Shown here piece by piece: positions 52,445 to 62,130 of a stretch of 64,000 nt of DNA. The position numbers and the translations under genes are program-made. Origin of the DNA: Bradyrhizobium erythrophlei. GTDB taxonomy: Bacteria; Pseudomonadota; Alphaproteobacteria; Rhizobiales; Xanthobacteraceae. The notes beneath the pieces were generated by a model, which saw nothing but the letters and a program-made list of their open reading frames with translations, was not told the origin of the DNA and searched no databases. Each line of letters starts with the position of its first letter. Position 1 is the stretch's first letter. The stretch spans positions 6,729,001 through 6,793,000 of the forward strand of contig NZ_LT670818.1 of assembly GCF_900129505.1 (NCBI RefSeq), read 5' to 3'.

Positions 52445-53641
52445 ATGAACATCGCCACCCATCCGTTTGACGCATTGATGAATATCACTGCGCGGCCGCC
52501 GGTCGTCTTCGTCCGCGGCGAAGGCGCGTTTCTGTGGGACGACCATGGCAAGCGCTATCTCGATTTCATGCTGGGCTGGGCAGTCAATTGCCTCGGCCAC
52601 TCCCCGGCTATCGTCGCGGAAGCGCTGGCTGCGCAGGCCAAACAGCTGCTGACGCCGAGCCCGGCTTTTTACAACGAGCCTAGCCTGAAACTGGCAAAAC
52701 TGCTCACCGATCAAAGCTCTTTCGACCAGGTCTTCTTCGCTAACTCAGGCGCCGAAGCCAATGAAGGCGCGATAAAACTCGCCCGCAAATACGGCGCGCT
52801 GCACAAGGGCGGCGCGTACGAGATCATCACCTTCGAGGGCGGGTTTCACGGCCGGACGCTGGCGACGATGTCGGCCTCGAGCAAGAAGGCGTTCGAGCCG
52901 TTGTTCGAACCCAAGGTATCGGGCTTTCCGAAGGCCCAACTGAACGATCTCGCCTCGGTACAGCGCCTGATCACGGACAAGACCGTCGCCGTGATGCTGG
53001 AACCGATCCAGGGCGAATCAGGCGTCTGGCCGGCGACGGATCAATTCCTGCGCGATCTGCGGGAACTGACCAAGGCGCATGGCCTGCTGCTGATCGTCGA
53101 CGAGATCCAGACCGGCATGGGCCGCACCGGAAAGCTGTTCCATTATGAACATGCCGATATCGAGCCCGACATCATGACGCTCGGCAAAGGCATCGGCGGC
53201 GGCGTTCCGCTGGCCGCACTGCTGGCGACGCGGGCGGCCGCCTGCTTCGAACATGGCGACCAGGGCGGGACGTTCAACGGCAACCCGCTGATGTGCGCGG
53301 CGGGGCTCGCCGTCCTGCGGCACGTCGCCGAACCCGCTTTCCTGAAATCGGTCACTGACACCAGCCTCTATCTGGAAAGCGAACTGCAGCGAATTTCCGC
53401 GCGCCACGGCCTCGGCGAGGTCCGCGGCCGTGGGCTGTTGCTCGCGCTCGACCTGAAGATTCCGATCGCCGCGTCGGTCGTCGCACAAGCCTTTGAGGAC
53501 GGCGTTCTGCTCAACGCGCCGCGGCCGGATGCGCTGCGCTTCATGCCGGCGCTCAACGTCACGCGCGCGGAAATCGCGCTGATGACCGATTGCCTGGACG
53601 CGATCCTCGCCAGGATCGGCGCTGCGAGGCTGGTCGCATAG
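52445..53641 (+). CDS. argD: Acetylornithine/succinyldiaminopimelate-type aminotransferase
   Basis: A 398-aa class III PLP aminotransferase. The PLP region includes [58 protein letters not shown] (the Asp that binds the pyridine nitrogen) and [15 protein letters not shown] with Lys 248 as the Schiff-base lysine. Acetylornithine transaminase (arginine synthesis) is the best match. Many bacteria have several paralogues, so a secondary or diamine role is possible. It is preceded by a strong terminator and followed by a long palindromic repeat. Confidence 0.88.
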   Translation: MNIATHPFDALMNITARPPVVFVRGEGAFLWDDHGKRYLDFMLGWAVNCLGHSPAIVAEALAAQAKQLLTPSPAFYNEPSLKLAKLLTDQSSFDQVFFANSGAEANEGAIKLARKYGALHKGGAYEIITFEGGFHGRTLATMSASSKKAFEPLFEPKVSGFPKAQLNDLASVQRLITDKTVAVMLEPIQGESGVWPATDQFLRDLRELTKAHGLLLIVDEIQTGMGRTGKLFHYEHADIEPDIMTLGKGIGGGVPLAALLATRAAACFEHGDQGGTFNGNPLMCAAGLAVLRHVAEPAFLKSVTDTSLYLESELQRISARHGLGEVRGRGLLLALDLKIPIAASVVAQAFEDGVLLNAPRPDALRFMPALNVTRAEIALMTDCLDAILARIGAARLVA

Positions 53642-53650
53642 GTATTTCGC

Positions 53651-53728
53651 TCGTCATTGCGAGGAGCGAAGCGACGAAGCAATCCATCTGTCGCAGCATG
53701 GATTGCTTCGCTGCGCTCGCAATGACGA
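53651..53728. repeat. Long palindromic intergenic repeat
   Basis: TCGTCATTGCGAG...GCGAAGCAATCCA is mirrored by TGGATTGCTTCGC...GCTCGCAATGACGA. The two arms can form a hairpin of about 35 base pairs. It is of the kind that recurs between genes in Bradyrhizobium genomes and lies between the argD-type gene and the convergent quinone oxidoreductase. Confidence 0.85.
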
Positions 53729-53754
53729 GGCCATAAATCGCACTGGTTGAAGCA

Positions 53755-54729
53755 CTACGGCTTCAGGATCGACGCACCCGTCGTGGCCCGGCTTTCCAGG
53801 TCGATATGCGCCTTGGCGGCATCCTTGAGCGCGTAGGCGTGGTTGATCGGCACGTGCAGCTTGCCGTTGATGACGGCGGCGAACAGGGTGTCGGCGCCTT
53901 CCAGCAGTTCCGAGCGCTTGCCGATGTAGTCGTTGAGCTTCGGCCGCGTTGCAAACACCGAGCCGTGATTGTTGAGTTCGGCGATCGAGAACGGCGGCAC
54001 CGGGCCCGACGCGTTGCCGAAGCTCACGAACAGCCCGCGCGGCCTCAGGCAGGAGAGCGAGCCCGGAAACGTGGTCTTGCCGACGCCGTCATAGACGACG
54101 TCGCAGAGTTCGTTGCGGCTGATCTGCTTGACGCGCGCCACGAAATCCTCGTCGTTGTAGAGGATGACGTGATCGCAGCCATTGGCGAGCGCAAGGTCCG
54201 CCTTCGCCTTGGAGCCGACGGTGCCGATGACATGCGCGCCGAGCGCCCTCGCCCACTGGCAGGCCAATAGGCCGATGCCGCCGGCGGCGGCGTGGATCAG
54301 CACGCGATGGTGCGGTTCGACCTTGAAGGTCTTGTGCAGCAGGTACCACACCGTCAGCCCCTTCAGCATCAACACCGCGCCCTGCTCATAGGTGATGTGG
54401 TCGGGCAGCTTGACCAGCTTTTCCGCCGGGATGTTGCGCTCGCTGGCATAGCCGCCGAGGTTGAAATAATAGGCGACGCGGTCGCCGGGATGAAAATTGG
54501 TCACGCCGGGCCCGACCGACAGCACCTCGCCCGCCGCCTCATTGCCGACGACGAATGGCAGTCCGGGCGCCTTGTAGAGGCCGGTGCGGAAGTAGACGTC
54601 GATGAAGTTCAATCCGACGGCGTGCTGGCGGATACGAACCTCGCCCTGTCCCGGCGCGGGCACGTCCACGGCCTCGTAAACCAGGGCTTCGGGACCCCCT
54701 ACCTTGTGCACCCGCACAGCCTTGGTCAT
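53755..54729 (-). CDS. NADPH:quinone oxidoreductase (zeta-crystallin-type MDR)
   Basis: A 324-aa medium-chain dehydrogenase without structural zinc. It opens TKAVRVHKVGGPEALVYEAV, then GEVRIRQHAVGLNFIDVYFR and FVVGNEAAGEVLSVGPGV, all of the QOR type. The nucleotide motif is AAAGGIGLLACQWAR with GTVGSKAKADLALANG. The enzyme reduces quinones or related alpha,beta-unsaturated carbonyls with NADPH. It converges with the argD-type gene. Confidence 0.92.
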   Translation of the reverse strand: MTKAVRVHKVGGPEALVYEAVDVPAPGQGEVRIRQHAVGLNFIDVYFRTGLYKAPGLPFVVGNEAAGEVLSVGPGVTNFHPGDRVAYYFNLGGYASERNIPAEKLVKLPDHITYEQGAVLMLKGLTVWYLLHKTFKVEPHHRVLIHAAAGGIGLLACQWARALGAHVIGTVGSKAKADLALANGCDHVILYNDEDFVARVKQISRNELCDVVYDGVGKTTFPGSLSCLRPRGLFVSFGNASGPVPPFSIAELNNHGSVFATRPKLNDYIGKRSELLEGADTLFAAVINGKLHVPINHAYALKDAAKAHIDLESRATTGASILKP

Positions 54730-54820
54730 CTCAGGTTCTCCCTCGGCGTTTCCTCAGGGATCAACGGAAAGCCATCGACGCTGCGTTGTCAACTCAATGG
54801 TCGTATGGAGGTCCCGCCGG

Positions 54821-55546
54821 CTAGTTAATCGCCTTCTTGCGGTTGCGCCTGGCCAATACATTGAAGAACTCGACCGCCGCCGAGAACGCGATGGCGAAGT
54901 AGATGTAGCTCCGCGGAATATGAAACTTGAATCCGTCGGCGACCAACGCCACTCCGATCAGCACCAGGAACGCCAGTGCCAGCATTTTCGTGGTCGGATG
55001 CTCGGCCACGAATCGCGCGACCGGGCCGGACGAGACATACATGATGATGCAGGCAATGACGACGGCGGCGATCATGATTTCGAGGTCCTGCGCCATGCCG
55101 ATTGCGGTGATGATGGAATCCAGCGAGAACACGATGTCGATGATGATGATCTGGACGATCACCCAGAAGAACGCTCCGCCCCCCGTGGCGCCGGCATTCT
55201 CGTCATCCGCCGCTTCGACCTCGGCGTGGATTTCGTGGGTGGCCTTTGCGATCAGGAACAGCCCGCCACCGATCAGGATGATGTCGCGCCAGGAAAAGCC
55301 GATGCCCCGCAGCGTGAAGACGTCCCGGGTCAGGCCGATCAGCCACACCAGCAGGCTGAGCACGAGAATACGAAATACCAGCGCCAGCGCCAACCCGATT
55401 TGACGCGCACGCTTCGCCTGCTTCGCCGGTATGCGCGAGACGATGACCGACAGGAAGATCACGTTGTCGATGCCGAGAACGATCTCGAGCGCCGTCAGGG
55501 TCAACAATGCCGCCCAGGCCTCAGGGCTGGTCCACAATTCGATCAT
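54821..55546 (-). CDS. TerC-family integral membrane protein
   Basis: A 241-aa protein with about seven hydrophobic segments. TerC signature motifs are present: LEIVLGIDNVIFLSVIVSRI, the first conserved Asp region, and IDIVFSLDSIITAIGMAQ, the second. The family is linked to tellurite resistance, and later work to metal (Mn) efflux. The ATG at 55546 overlaps the stop of the phosphatidylcholine synthase gene (ATGA), which implies coupled translation of the two. Confidence 0.92.
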   Translation of the reverse strand: MIELWTSPEAWAALLTLTALEIVLGIDNVIFLSVIVSRIPAKQAKRARQIGLALALVFRILVLSLLVWLIGLTRDVFTLRGIGFSWRDIILIGGGLFLIAKATHEIHAEVEAADDENAGATGGGAFFWVIVQIIIIDIVFSLDSIITAIGMAQDLEIMIAAVVIACIIMYVSSGPVARFVAEHPTTKMLALAFLVLIGVALVADGFKFHIPRSYIYFAIAFSAAVEFFNVLARRNRKKAIN

Positions 55547-56277
55547 GTGTGAAACGATCTCACCAGGCGGATCGCGGCATCGCTCGCCACGACATAGGCC
55601 GCAATCGCGCACAGCGCGATGGTGACGGGCGCGCCGACGTCGAAATCGCTCGCCACGGTGAAGATCATGAGCGCCGCCCAGAGGGCGATCAGCGACAAGG
55701 TGAGCCAGCGCAGCCGTCGCACGCGGACCGGATGCACGACGTGGAAGGGAAGAAAAGTCGCGACGATCAACACGACGACCCCGAGGCTGGCGAGCGCCGG
55801 CGACGGATGCAGCAGGAACAGGTAGAATGCCGCGACATTCCACAGGCCCGGAAATCCGCGAAAATGGTTGTCGGGGCTCTTCATGCGCCGGTCCGCAAAA
55901 TACAGCGCCCCGGTGACCGTTATTCCTATGCCGAGCAGCGGCGCCGCCAGCGGCAGCAGCAGCCCGCTCGCGGTGATGGCGTAGGCCGGCACGAAGACGT
56001 AGGTGACGAAATCGACCACGAGGTCGAGCACTTCGCCCGACCAGTTCGGCAGCACGCGCACGACATCCAGCCGGCGCGCGATCGGGCCGTCGAGCGCGTC
56101 GACGACGAGAGCCACGCCGAGCCAGGCAAACATCGCTGCCCAGTGCTCGCGCACGGCCTCCAGCAGCGCGAGCAAGGCGAGGCCGGCGCCAAAAGCCGTG
56201 AGTACATGTACGGAAAACGCGGCCGCACGTGCTCCCGCTGGCGCGGATGGGGAATCCTGCTGGCTAATCCGGTCCAT
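55543..56277 (-). CDS. pcs: Phosphatidylcholine synthase
   Basis: A 244-aa membrane enzyme of the CDP-alcohol phosphotransferase family. The signature D-x2-D-G-x2-A-R-x8-G-x3-D-x3-D is seen as LVVDALDGPIARR followed by SGEVLDLVVDFVTYVFVPAY. It also has RRMKSPDNHFRGFPGLWN, which marks bacterial Pcs. Pcs condenses choline with CDP-diacylglycerol to make phosphatidylcholine, typical of rhizobia. The ATG at 56277 gives MDRISQQDSP at the start. It lies divergent from the UbiH-type gene. Confidence 0.92.
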   Translation of the reverse strand: MDRISQQDSPSAPAGARAAAFSVHVLTAFGAGLALLALLEAVREHWAAMFAWLGVALVVDALDGPIARRLDVVRVLPNWSGEVLDLVVDFVTYVFVPAYAITASGLLLPLAAPLLGIGITVTGALYFADRRMKSPDNHFRGFPGLWNVAAFYLFLLHPSPALASLGVVVLIVATFLPFHVVHPVRVRRLRWLTLSLIALWAALMIFTVASDFDVGAPVTIALCAIAAYVVASDAAIRLVRSFHT

Positions 56278-56410
56278 TTGGCCAGCAGGACTATCAGGAA
56301 TCCTCCTGGTTTGCACATCCGCGGTTGCGGCGATCAGCCGCGTAAATAGTTGGAACCTTGGCGACCGATGCGGGCTTGAAAATGCCGCCGGGAACGTCAA
56401 TTGTCCCGAT

Positions 56411-57610
56411 ATGAACGATGCTCCAGCCATCTTTGACATCGCCGTGGTCGGCGGCGGTCCTGCCGGACTTGGCACCGCAATCGCATTGGCCGAGAGCGGC
56501 GCGAAGACGGCCCTGATCGCCCGCCGCGCGCCCTACGCCGACAATCGGACCACGGCGCTGTTGGGTGGCTCGGTCGATTTCCTGCAAACCCTGGATGTCT
56601 GGCCGCGCTGCAAGGACAACGCGGCGGCGTTACAGGCGATGCGGCTGGTCGACGATACCGGCCGGCTGATCCGTGCGCCCGAGGTACGGTTTTCGGCCAG
56701 CGAAATCGGGCTCGACGAATTCGGCTACAACATCGAAAATCGCCTGCTGATGGCTGCGCTGGAACAGCGCGCGGCCGAGCTTGCGGCGCTGACGCGGTTC
56801 GACGACGAGGCTGACACCGTCAGCCCTGGCGACGCCGATGTGGCCATCCGCACGGCGCAGGGAGGCTCCCTCGCCGCGCGGCTGGTGGCCGGCGCCGATG
56901 GCCGGCAATCGCTCTGCCGCGAGGCCGCCGGCATCGAGGTCAGGCGACGCGAACTCAATCAGTCGGCGCTGACGTTCAACGTCAGCCATTCGCGGCCGCA
57001 CCGAAATATCTCGACGGAGTTTCATACCCCGCAGGGACCCTGCGTATTCGTGCCGCTGCCCGGCGACCGCTCCAGTATCGTATGGGTCGCAGCGCCGAAG
57101 GAGGCCGAACGGCTGCTCGCGCTTTCCGACGACGAATTGTCCGAGGCTGCTGAGGCCCAATCGCATTCGATCCTCGGCCAGCTGCGGGTCGAACCGGGAC
57201 GCCATCTGTTTCCGCTGGCGATCGAGCGACCGGGGCAGTTCGCGCGCCATCGCATTGCACTGGTCGGCGAGGCCGCGCATGTGATCCCGCCGATCGGCGC
57301 TCAGGGCCTGAACATGGGACTGCGCGACGCCGCCGATCTTGCCGAGCTCGTGCGCGAGGCGATGCTCGCGGGCGAAGACCCCGGTTCGCCGCAGGTCATG
57401 AAACGCTACGATTTAGCGCGGCGCGCCGATGTACTGAGCCGCACCTTCGCCATCGATATTGCCAACCGCTCCTTGCTCAGCGATTTCCTGCCCATGCAAA
57501 GCCTGCGCGCAGCCGGCCTGCATCTGATGGACTCATTCGGTCCGCTGCGGCGCCTCGCCATGAGAGAGGGCCTGGCGCCGTCCTGGCGGCCGACACGGCG
57601 GGTTAGTTAG
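56411..57610 (+). CDS. UbiH/UbiF/VisC/COQ6-family FAD monooxygenase
   Basis: A 399-aa class A flavin monooxygenase. The dinucleotide motif is IAVVGGGPAGLGTAIALAES, the middle has LVAGADGRQSLCREAAGI (DG motif), and the C-terminal FAD motif is ALVGEAAHVIPPIGAQGLNM, with GEAAH in place of the common GDAAH. Family members hydroxylate ubiquinone precursors, so a role in ubiquinone biosynthesis is likely. The ATG at 56411 is chosen; upstream open frame looks non-coding. It converges with the AEC pseudogene, overlapping by four bases. Confidence 0.9.
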   Translation: MNDAPAIFDIAVVGGGPAGLGTAIALAESGAKTALIARRAPYADNRTTALLGGSVDFLQTLDVWPRCKDNAAALQAMRLVDDTGRLIRAPEVRFSASEIGLDEFGYNIENRLLMAALEQRAAELAALTRFDDEADTVSPGDADVAIRTAQGGSLAARLVAGADGRQSLCREAAGIEVRRRELNQSALTFNVSHSRPHRNISTEFHTPQGPCVFVPLPGDRSSIVWVAAPKEAERLLALSDDELSEAAEAQSHSILGQLRVEPGRHLFPLAIERPGQFARHRIALVGEAAHVIPPIGAQGLNMGLRDAADLAELVREAMLAGEDPGSPQVMKRYDLARRADVLSRTFAIDIANRSLLSDFLPMQSLRAAGLHLMDSFGPLRRLAMREGLAPSWRPTRRVS

Positions 57611-58561
57611 GGAAATACCAGCCGCCCCGTCTGCAACACCCACATCACGCTGGTGAGGGTGACGACGGAAGCAAAGGTCCCGATCAGCACGGCGACGGAG
57701 GCCGGCTCGATCCAGGTGTCGTTCTGCCGCGCGATCACGAATACATTGAGCGCCGGCGGCAGCGACGCCATCAAAACTGCGGTAGCCGCCCAGGGTTGTG
57801 CGAACGGCCCCAACAGCAGCATCAGGGCGAATACCACCAGCGGATGGATCAACAACTTGATCGCGATCACGCCGGGCACTTCCCAGGGCACGCGGCCGAA
57901 CGGGCGTAGCGCCACCGTCACGCCGAGCACGAACAGCGCCGTCGGCGCCGCGGCGTTTTGGAGAAAAAATACCGTGCTATCGACCGCGACCGGCAGATGG
58001 AGGTGCAGCGCGGCGGCAAGTGCTCCGAGGCAGGCCGACATGATCAGCGGATTGAGCACGATCTGGCGCAGCACGACTCCGAGCGTGTGCCACAGCGACG
58101 GATGCTTGCGGTCGGTGAGCGCGATCAACAGCGGCACGATCGTGAACAGGAAGATGCTGTCGCAGCAGAAGATCAGCGCGGTCGGTGCGGCGGCCTTGGA
58201 GCCGAGCACGGCCAGCGCGAGACCCGGGCCCATATAGCCGATATTGCCGTAGGCTCCGGAGAGGCCGGCCAGCGTCGCCTCGCGCAACGGCAGGCGGCCG
58301 ATCATGCGGCCGGCGAACAGCGCAAGGAAAAACGCGGTGGTGGTGCCGAGCGTTGTCGCGATCAGGAACGGCGGATTGTTGAGCTCCTCAAACGGCGTCT
58401 TCGACATGATGCCGAACAGCAGCGCCGGCAGCGAAACATAGAGCAGGAAAGAAATTCATCCAGGCGAGGCCCTGCTCCGGCAGCCCCTTCGCCTTGCCGC
58501 AGGCGAAGCCGATGAAGATCAGGCCGAAATACGGCAGTGCCAGATTGAGGATATCGACCAT
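57607..58561 (-). pseudogene. AEC-family (auxin efflux carrier-like) transporter, frameshifted
   Basis: A full-length AEC carrier of about 317 aa is encoded but in two frames. From ATG 58561, MVDILNLALPYFGLIFIGFA and GKAKGLPEQGLAWMNFF read normally. An extra base near 58447-58450 (GGAAAGAAATTC on the + strand) then shifts the frame. The second frame continues SKTPFEELNNPPFLIATTLG to the C-terminus (about 266 aa from an internal start). The total length is a multiple of three plus one, as a one-base insertion predicts. A sequencing error is possible; otherwise the gene is inactivated. Confidence 0.8.
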
Positions 58562-58683
58562 CGAGAGGCGTCTTTTTCATCGTTATTGGTCCCGATCGGC
58601 ACTTGGGGCAGACCAGCTACGCAAAGGTTAATTCGCCGCTTTGCCTCTAGCATCGGCCACAATCATGGTCTATTCGACGAGGT

Positions 58684-59016
58684 ATGATTAAAGCGCGGAC
58701 CGCCAAGTTTCAGATCGGGCAGATCGTGCGCCACCGGATCTTTTCGTTCCGGGGCGTGATCTTCGATATCGATCCGGAATTCAACAATACCGAGGAATGG
58801 TGGTTGTCGATTCCAGAGGACGTCCGGCCTCACAAGGATCAGCCATTCTATCACCTGCTCGCCGAAAATTCTGAATCGGAATACGTCGCCTACGTCTCCG
58901 AGCAGAACCTTTTGCCAGACGATTCCGGCGAGCCGATCCGCCATTCGCAGGTCGCCGAGATTTTCGTCAAGGACAAATCGGGCGGCTATCGCCCGCGCAA
59001 TCCCTCGCTGAACTAG
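58684..59016 (+). CDS. hspQ: Heat shock protein HspQ
   Basis: A 110-aa protein matching HspQ/YccV: AKFQIGQIVRHRIFSFRGVI, FDIDPEFNNTEEWWLSIPED, and QPFYHLLAENSESEYVAYVS are hallmark blocks. HspQ binds hemimethylated DNA in vitro and acts as a Lon protease specificity factor. The ATG at 58684 begins MIKARTAKFQ. It is followed by a long palindromic repeat and a terminator. Confidence 0.93.
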   Translation: MIKARTAKFQIGQIVRHRIFSFRGVIFDIDPEFNNTEEWWLSIPEDVRPHKDQPFYHLLAENSESEYVAYVSEQNLLPDDSGEPIRHSQVAEIFVKDKSGGYRPRNPSLN

Positions 59017-59040
59017 GCGACACCATTTGATTTATAGTCG

Positions 59041-59118
59041 TAGCCCGGATGGAGCGGAGCGCAATCCGGGGCCGGCATAACGGGGATTCCCGGATGGCGC
59101 TCCGCTCCATCCGGGCTA
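59041..59118. repeat. Long palindromic intergenic repeat
   Basis: Arms TAGCCCGGATGGAGCGGAGC and its exact complement at the other end (21 bases each in full) flank a central part with further partial pairing. It is a different family from the repeat at 53651. Confidence 0.85.
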
Positions 59119-59140
59119 AAAGTCACTTTCACCCAACAAA

Positions 59141-59167
59141 AAAAGGCGCCCGATCCGGGCGCCTTTT
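59141..59167. terminator. Bidirectional terminator
   Basis: AAAAGGCGCCCG and CGGGCGCCTTTT form a perfect 12-base-pair hairpin with a three-base loop (ATC). It has A- and T-runs at its base, so it can end transcription of both hspQ and the convergent IalB-family gene. Confidence 0.9.
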
Positions 59168-59197
59168 CATTGATCAGTAGCGCAAGCCGCCGGCGCG

Positions 59198-60031
59198 TTA
59201 CTTTGCGGCCCCGGTGGCCGAAGCCGCGCCATTAGCGGGCTGTGTGGCCTCGAGCTTCTTGCGCGCTTCGTCAGCGCGCTTCTGCAACTCTTCCTGCAGC
59301 TTCTTCTGGGTTTCCTCGAACACCTTCGGGTCGGTCGGCGGACCGTCATAGGCCTTGGCGAATTCGGCCAGCGGCAGCGGCAGCGTGAGCGGCGCGCCGT
59401 TGGAGTTGATCGCCTGCACCACCAGGTTCTGCCCCTTCTTCATGTTGGCGAGCAGTTCCGGGGTTACTTCGTAATCCGACATGCAGCCGTTGGCGAAGCA
59501 GATTACGTACGGACTCTGCATCGGGGCGTTGGTGTCGACGATCACGCGGGTACCGTGCACCAGCTGCATGCCGAGCGGCAGGGTGACGCGCAGGATCTTC
59601 TTCGGCTCGCCTTCCGGTTCGATGATGACGGCGGCGATCACGGGCTGGCCGGACTCGATGCGGCCATCCTTGCCGGTGAAGCAGACCTGCTTGGCGTTGG
59701 CATCCTGGCCCTTCAGGCAGAACTTGGTCCAGGGCGCGTAGATCAGCTGAACTTGCTGATCCTGAGGCTGTCCACCCGCGGCAGGGGCTCCGGCGGCCGG
59801 CGGCGGGGCCGCCTGTTGCGCGGCCGGTCCAGGCGCTGCGGGAGCGGCTTTCGGGGCAGCCTTGGGCGCCGCCTTGGCCTTTGGCGCCGCAGCGGGGGCG
59901 CCAGGGGCCGGAGCGGGCGTTTGCGCCTGGGCGCCGGGCGCCAGCCAAGTCGCGGTCAGTGCCGTCGCCGCCAACAGGGCCAAAACCCGCCCACGTGGCC
60001 GAACCGACGCGGCCAAGATACGGAAATTCAT
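59198..60031 (-). CDS. Invasion-associated locus B (IalB) family protein
   Basis: A 277-aa secreted protein. The signal peptide (GRVLALLAATALTATWLAPG, then AQAQT) is followed by an Ala/Pro/Lys-rich linker. The IalB domain has IYAPWTKFCLKGQDANAKQV, then GRIESGQPVIAAVII, LPLGMQLVHGTRVIVD, and YVICFANGCMSDYEV with paired cysteines. The C-terminus is a charged helix (FEETQKKLQEELQKRADEAR). IalB relatives sit in the periplasm or outer envelope; in Bartonella the family is linked to invasion, but in free-living bacteria the role is unknown. The ATG at 60031 is chosen. Confidence 0.88.
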   Translation of the reverse strand: MNFRILAASVRPRGRVLALLAATALTATWLAPGAQAQTPAPAPGAPAAAPKAKAAPKAAPKAAPAAPGPAAQQAAPPPAAGAPAAGGQPQDQQVQLIYAPWTKFCLKGQDANAKQVCFTGKDGRIESGQPVIAAVIIEPEGEPKKILRVTLPLGMQLVHGTRVIVDTNAPMQSPYVICFANGCMSDYEVTPELLANMKKGQNLVVQAINSNGAPLTLPLPLAEFAKAYDGPPTDPKVFEETQKKLQEELQKRADEARKKLEATQPANGAASATGAAK

Positions 60032-60260
60032 TGCGGAAAACCCTTTCTGAACGGGAGCGCCCGAAACCGCTTGTAGGCACCGACACCTAGCCGCTTGGGG
60101 CGGCTGTCTCCTTGCCAAATGAGGCGGATACGTGACAGGCCCTGCGGTCTTGGTCAATTGCACGCCTTCATACAGCGGCAGACGAAAAGATCAATGCCGA
60201 CAAGCATATTTCATATTGGCACGGGGCGCGGCCGGATGCTGTCGGCTATGGTAAAAGTGA

Positions 60261-62126
60261 GTGGTGAGCAACGCCGAATCACATCAGCATGTCGTGTTGC
60301 GAATTTCATGGCGCAGCACATGGATTCGAGCCGTTGTCGGCACGGCGTTCGGCCTCTCGCTGGCGTTGAATCCCGGCAAGCCATTGGCGAGCGAGAGTTA
60401 CGCCATCGCCATGCACGGCGGGCCTGCCCTGCCGCCCGATTTCACCCACATGCCCTATGCCGATCCCGATGCGCCGAAAGGCGGCCGGCTGGTACAGGGC
60501 ATTCTCGGCTCCTTCGACAGCCTCAATCCACTGATCGTCAGGGGCCTCGCCGTCCAGCAAATCAGGGGCTATGTGGTCGAGAGCCTGATGGCGCGCGGCA
60601 ATGACGAGGCGTTCACGCTCTACGGCCTTTTGGCCAGGAGCGTGGAGACGGATGACGCCAGAAGCTATGTCACCTTCCATCTCGATCCCAGGGCGCGCTT
60701 CTCCGACGGGCAGCCGGTGACCGCCGAGGACGTGGTGTTTTCCTGGGCCTTGCTGCGCGATCACGGGCGCCCCAATCACCGCCAGTACTATTCCAAGGTT
60801 GTCAAGGCCGAGGCCATCGACCCGCTCGTGGTGCGGTTCGATTTCGGGGCGGCCGGCGACCGCGAACTGCCGCTGATCCTCGGCCTGATGCCGGTATTGC
60901 CCAAGCACGCCGTCAATGTCGCGACCTTCGAGGAAACCACCATGACGGCGCCGATCGGCTCCGGCCCCTATCGCGTCAGCGCGGTAAAGCCCGGCGCGAG
61001 CGTGACGCTGACGCGCAATCCCGACTATTGGGGCCGCAACCTGCCCATCAACCGCGGCCTGTGGAATTTCGACGAGATCAGGCTTGATTTCTATCGCGAG
61101 GCCAACGGTCACTTCGAAGCGTTCAAACGCGGCCTCTACGATTTTCGCGTCGAAACCGAGCCGCTGCGCTGGAATGACGGCTACGATTTTCCGGCCGCCC
61201 GCGACGGCGAGGTGATCCGCGACACCATCAGGACCGGAATGCCGCAGCCGTCGGAGTTCCTGGTGTTCAATACCCGCCGTCCGATGTTTGCCGATCTCCG
61301 CGTGCGCCAGGCGTTGACGCTGTTGTTCGATTTCGACTGGATCAACCGGAATTACTTCTTCGGGCTCTATGGCCGCTCGGCGAGCTACTTCGCGGGCTCC
61401 GAGCTGTCGGCCTATGGCCTGCTCGCGGACGACCGCGAGCGCGAACTGCTAAAACCCTTCGCATCGCATCTCACGCCTGACATTCTCGACGGCAGCTACC
61501 GTCTTCCCGTCAGCGACGGCTCGGGCCGCGATCGCACCGCGCTGCGCGGCGCACTGACGCTGCTATCGCAGGCAGGCTACGATCTCGACGGCACGGTGCT
61601 GCGGCAGCGTTCGACCAAAGCGCCCCTCAGCTTCGAAATCCTGGTGACGACGCGCGATCAGGAGCGCATTGCGCTGGCGTATCTGCGCGACCTGAAGCGC
61701 GCCGGCATCGAGGCCACGGTGCGCGCGGTCGACCCGGTTCAATTCGATCAGCGCCGGCTCGCTTTCGACTTCGACATGATCCAGAACCGCTGGGATCAGT
61801 CGCTGTCGCCGGGCAATGAGCAGTATTTCTATTGGGGCAGCGAGGCGGCGGGCGTCCAGGGCACAAGAAACTACATGGGCGCCAGGGATCCCGCCATCGA
61901 CGCCATGATCGCGGCCATGCTGGAGGCGCGCGCCCATCCCGCTTTTGTCTCGGCGGTGCGGGCGCTGGACCGGGCGTTGATGTCCGGCTTTTACGCTATT
62001 CCGGTGTTTAACGTGCAGGAGCAATGGATCGCGCGGTGGAATCGGATAGAACGGCCTAAGGTCACCGCCTTGTCGGGCTATCTCCCGGAAACCTGGTGGC
62101 AGCGGCCGGAGCGGCAACCGAAGTGA
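60261..62126 (+). CDS. ABC transporter substrate-binding protein, family 5 (YejA-like)
   Basis: A 621-aa periplasmic binding protein. The signal region is WIRAVVGTAFGLSLALNPGK. Family 5 motifs include DPDAPKGGRLVQGILGSFDS, FSDGQPVTAEDVVFSWALLR, and GSGPYRVSAVKPGASVTLTR. The GxLVQxxxGxFDSLNP opening resembles YejA, the microcin C/peptide uptake binding protein. Permease and ATPase genes are not next to it here. The start is GTG 60261 or the adjacent GTG 60264. The AMP-ligase-like gene follows after four bases. Confidence 0.88.
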   Translation: MVSNAESHQHVVLRISWRSTWIRAVVGTAFGLSLALNPGKPLASESYAIAMHGGPALPPDFTHMPYADPDAPKGGRLVQGILGSFDSLNPLIVRGLAVQQIRGYVVESLMARGNDEAFTLYGLLARSVETDDARSYVTFHLDPRARFSDGQPVTAEDVVFSWALLRDHGRPNHRQYYSKVVKAEAIDPLVVRFDFGAAGDRELPLILGLMPVLPKHAVNVATFEETTMTAPIGSGPYRVSAVKPGASVTLTRNPDYWGRNLPINRGLWNFDEIRLDFYREANGHFEAFKRGLYDFRVETEPLRWNDGYDFPAARDGEVIRDTIRTGMPQPSEFLVFNTRRPMFADLRVRQALTLLFDFDWINRNYFFGLYGRSASYFAGSELSAYGLLADDRERELLKPFASHLTPDILDGSYRLPVSDGSGRDRTALRGALTLLSQAGYDLDGTVLRQRSTKAPLSFEILVTTRDQERIALAYLRDLKRAGIEATVRAVDPVQFDQRRLAFDFDMIQNRWDQSLSPGNEQYFYWGSEAAGVQGTRNYMGARDPAIDAMIAAMLEARAHPAFVSAVRALDRALMSGFYAIPVFNVQEQWIARWNRIERPKVTALSGYLPETWWQRPERQPK

Positions 62127-62130
62127 TCCC

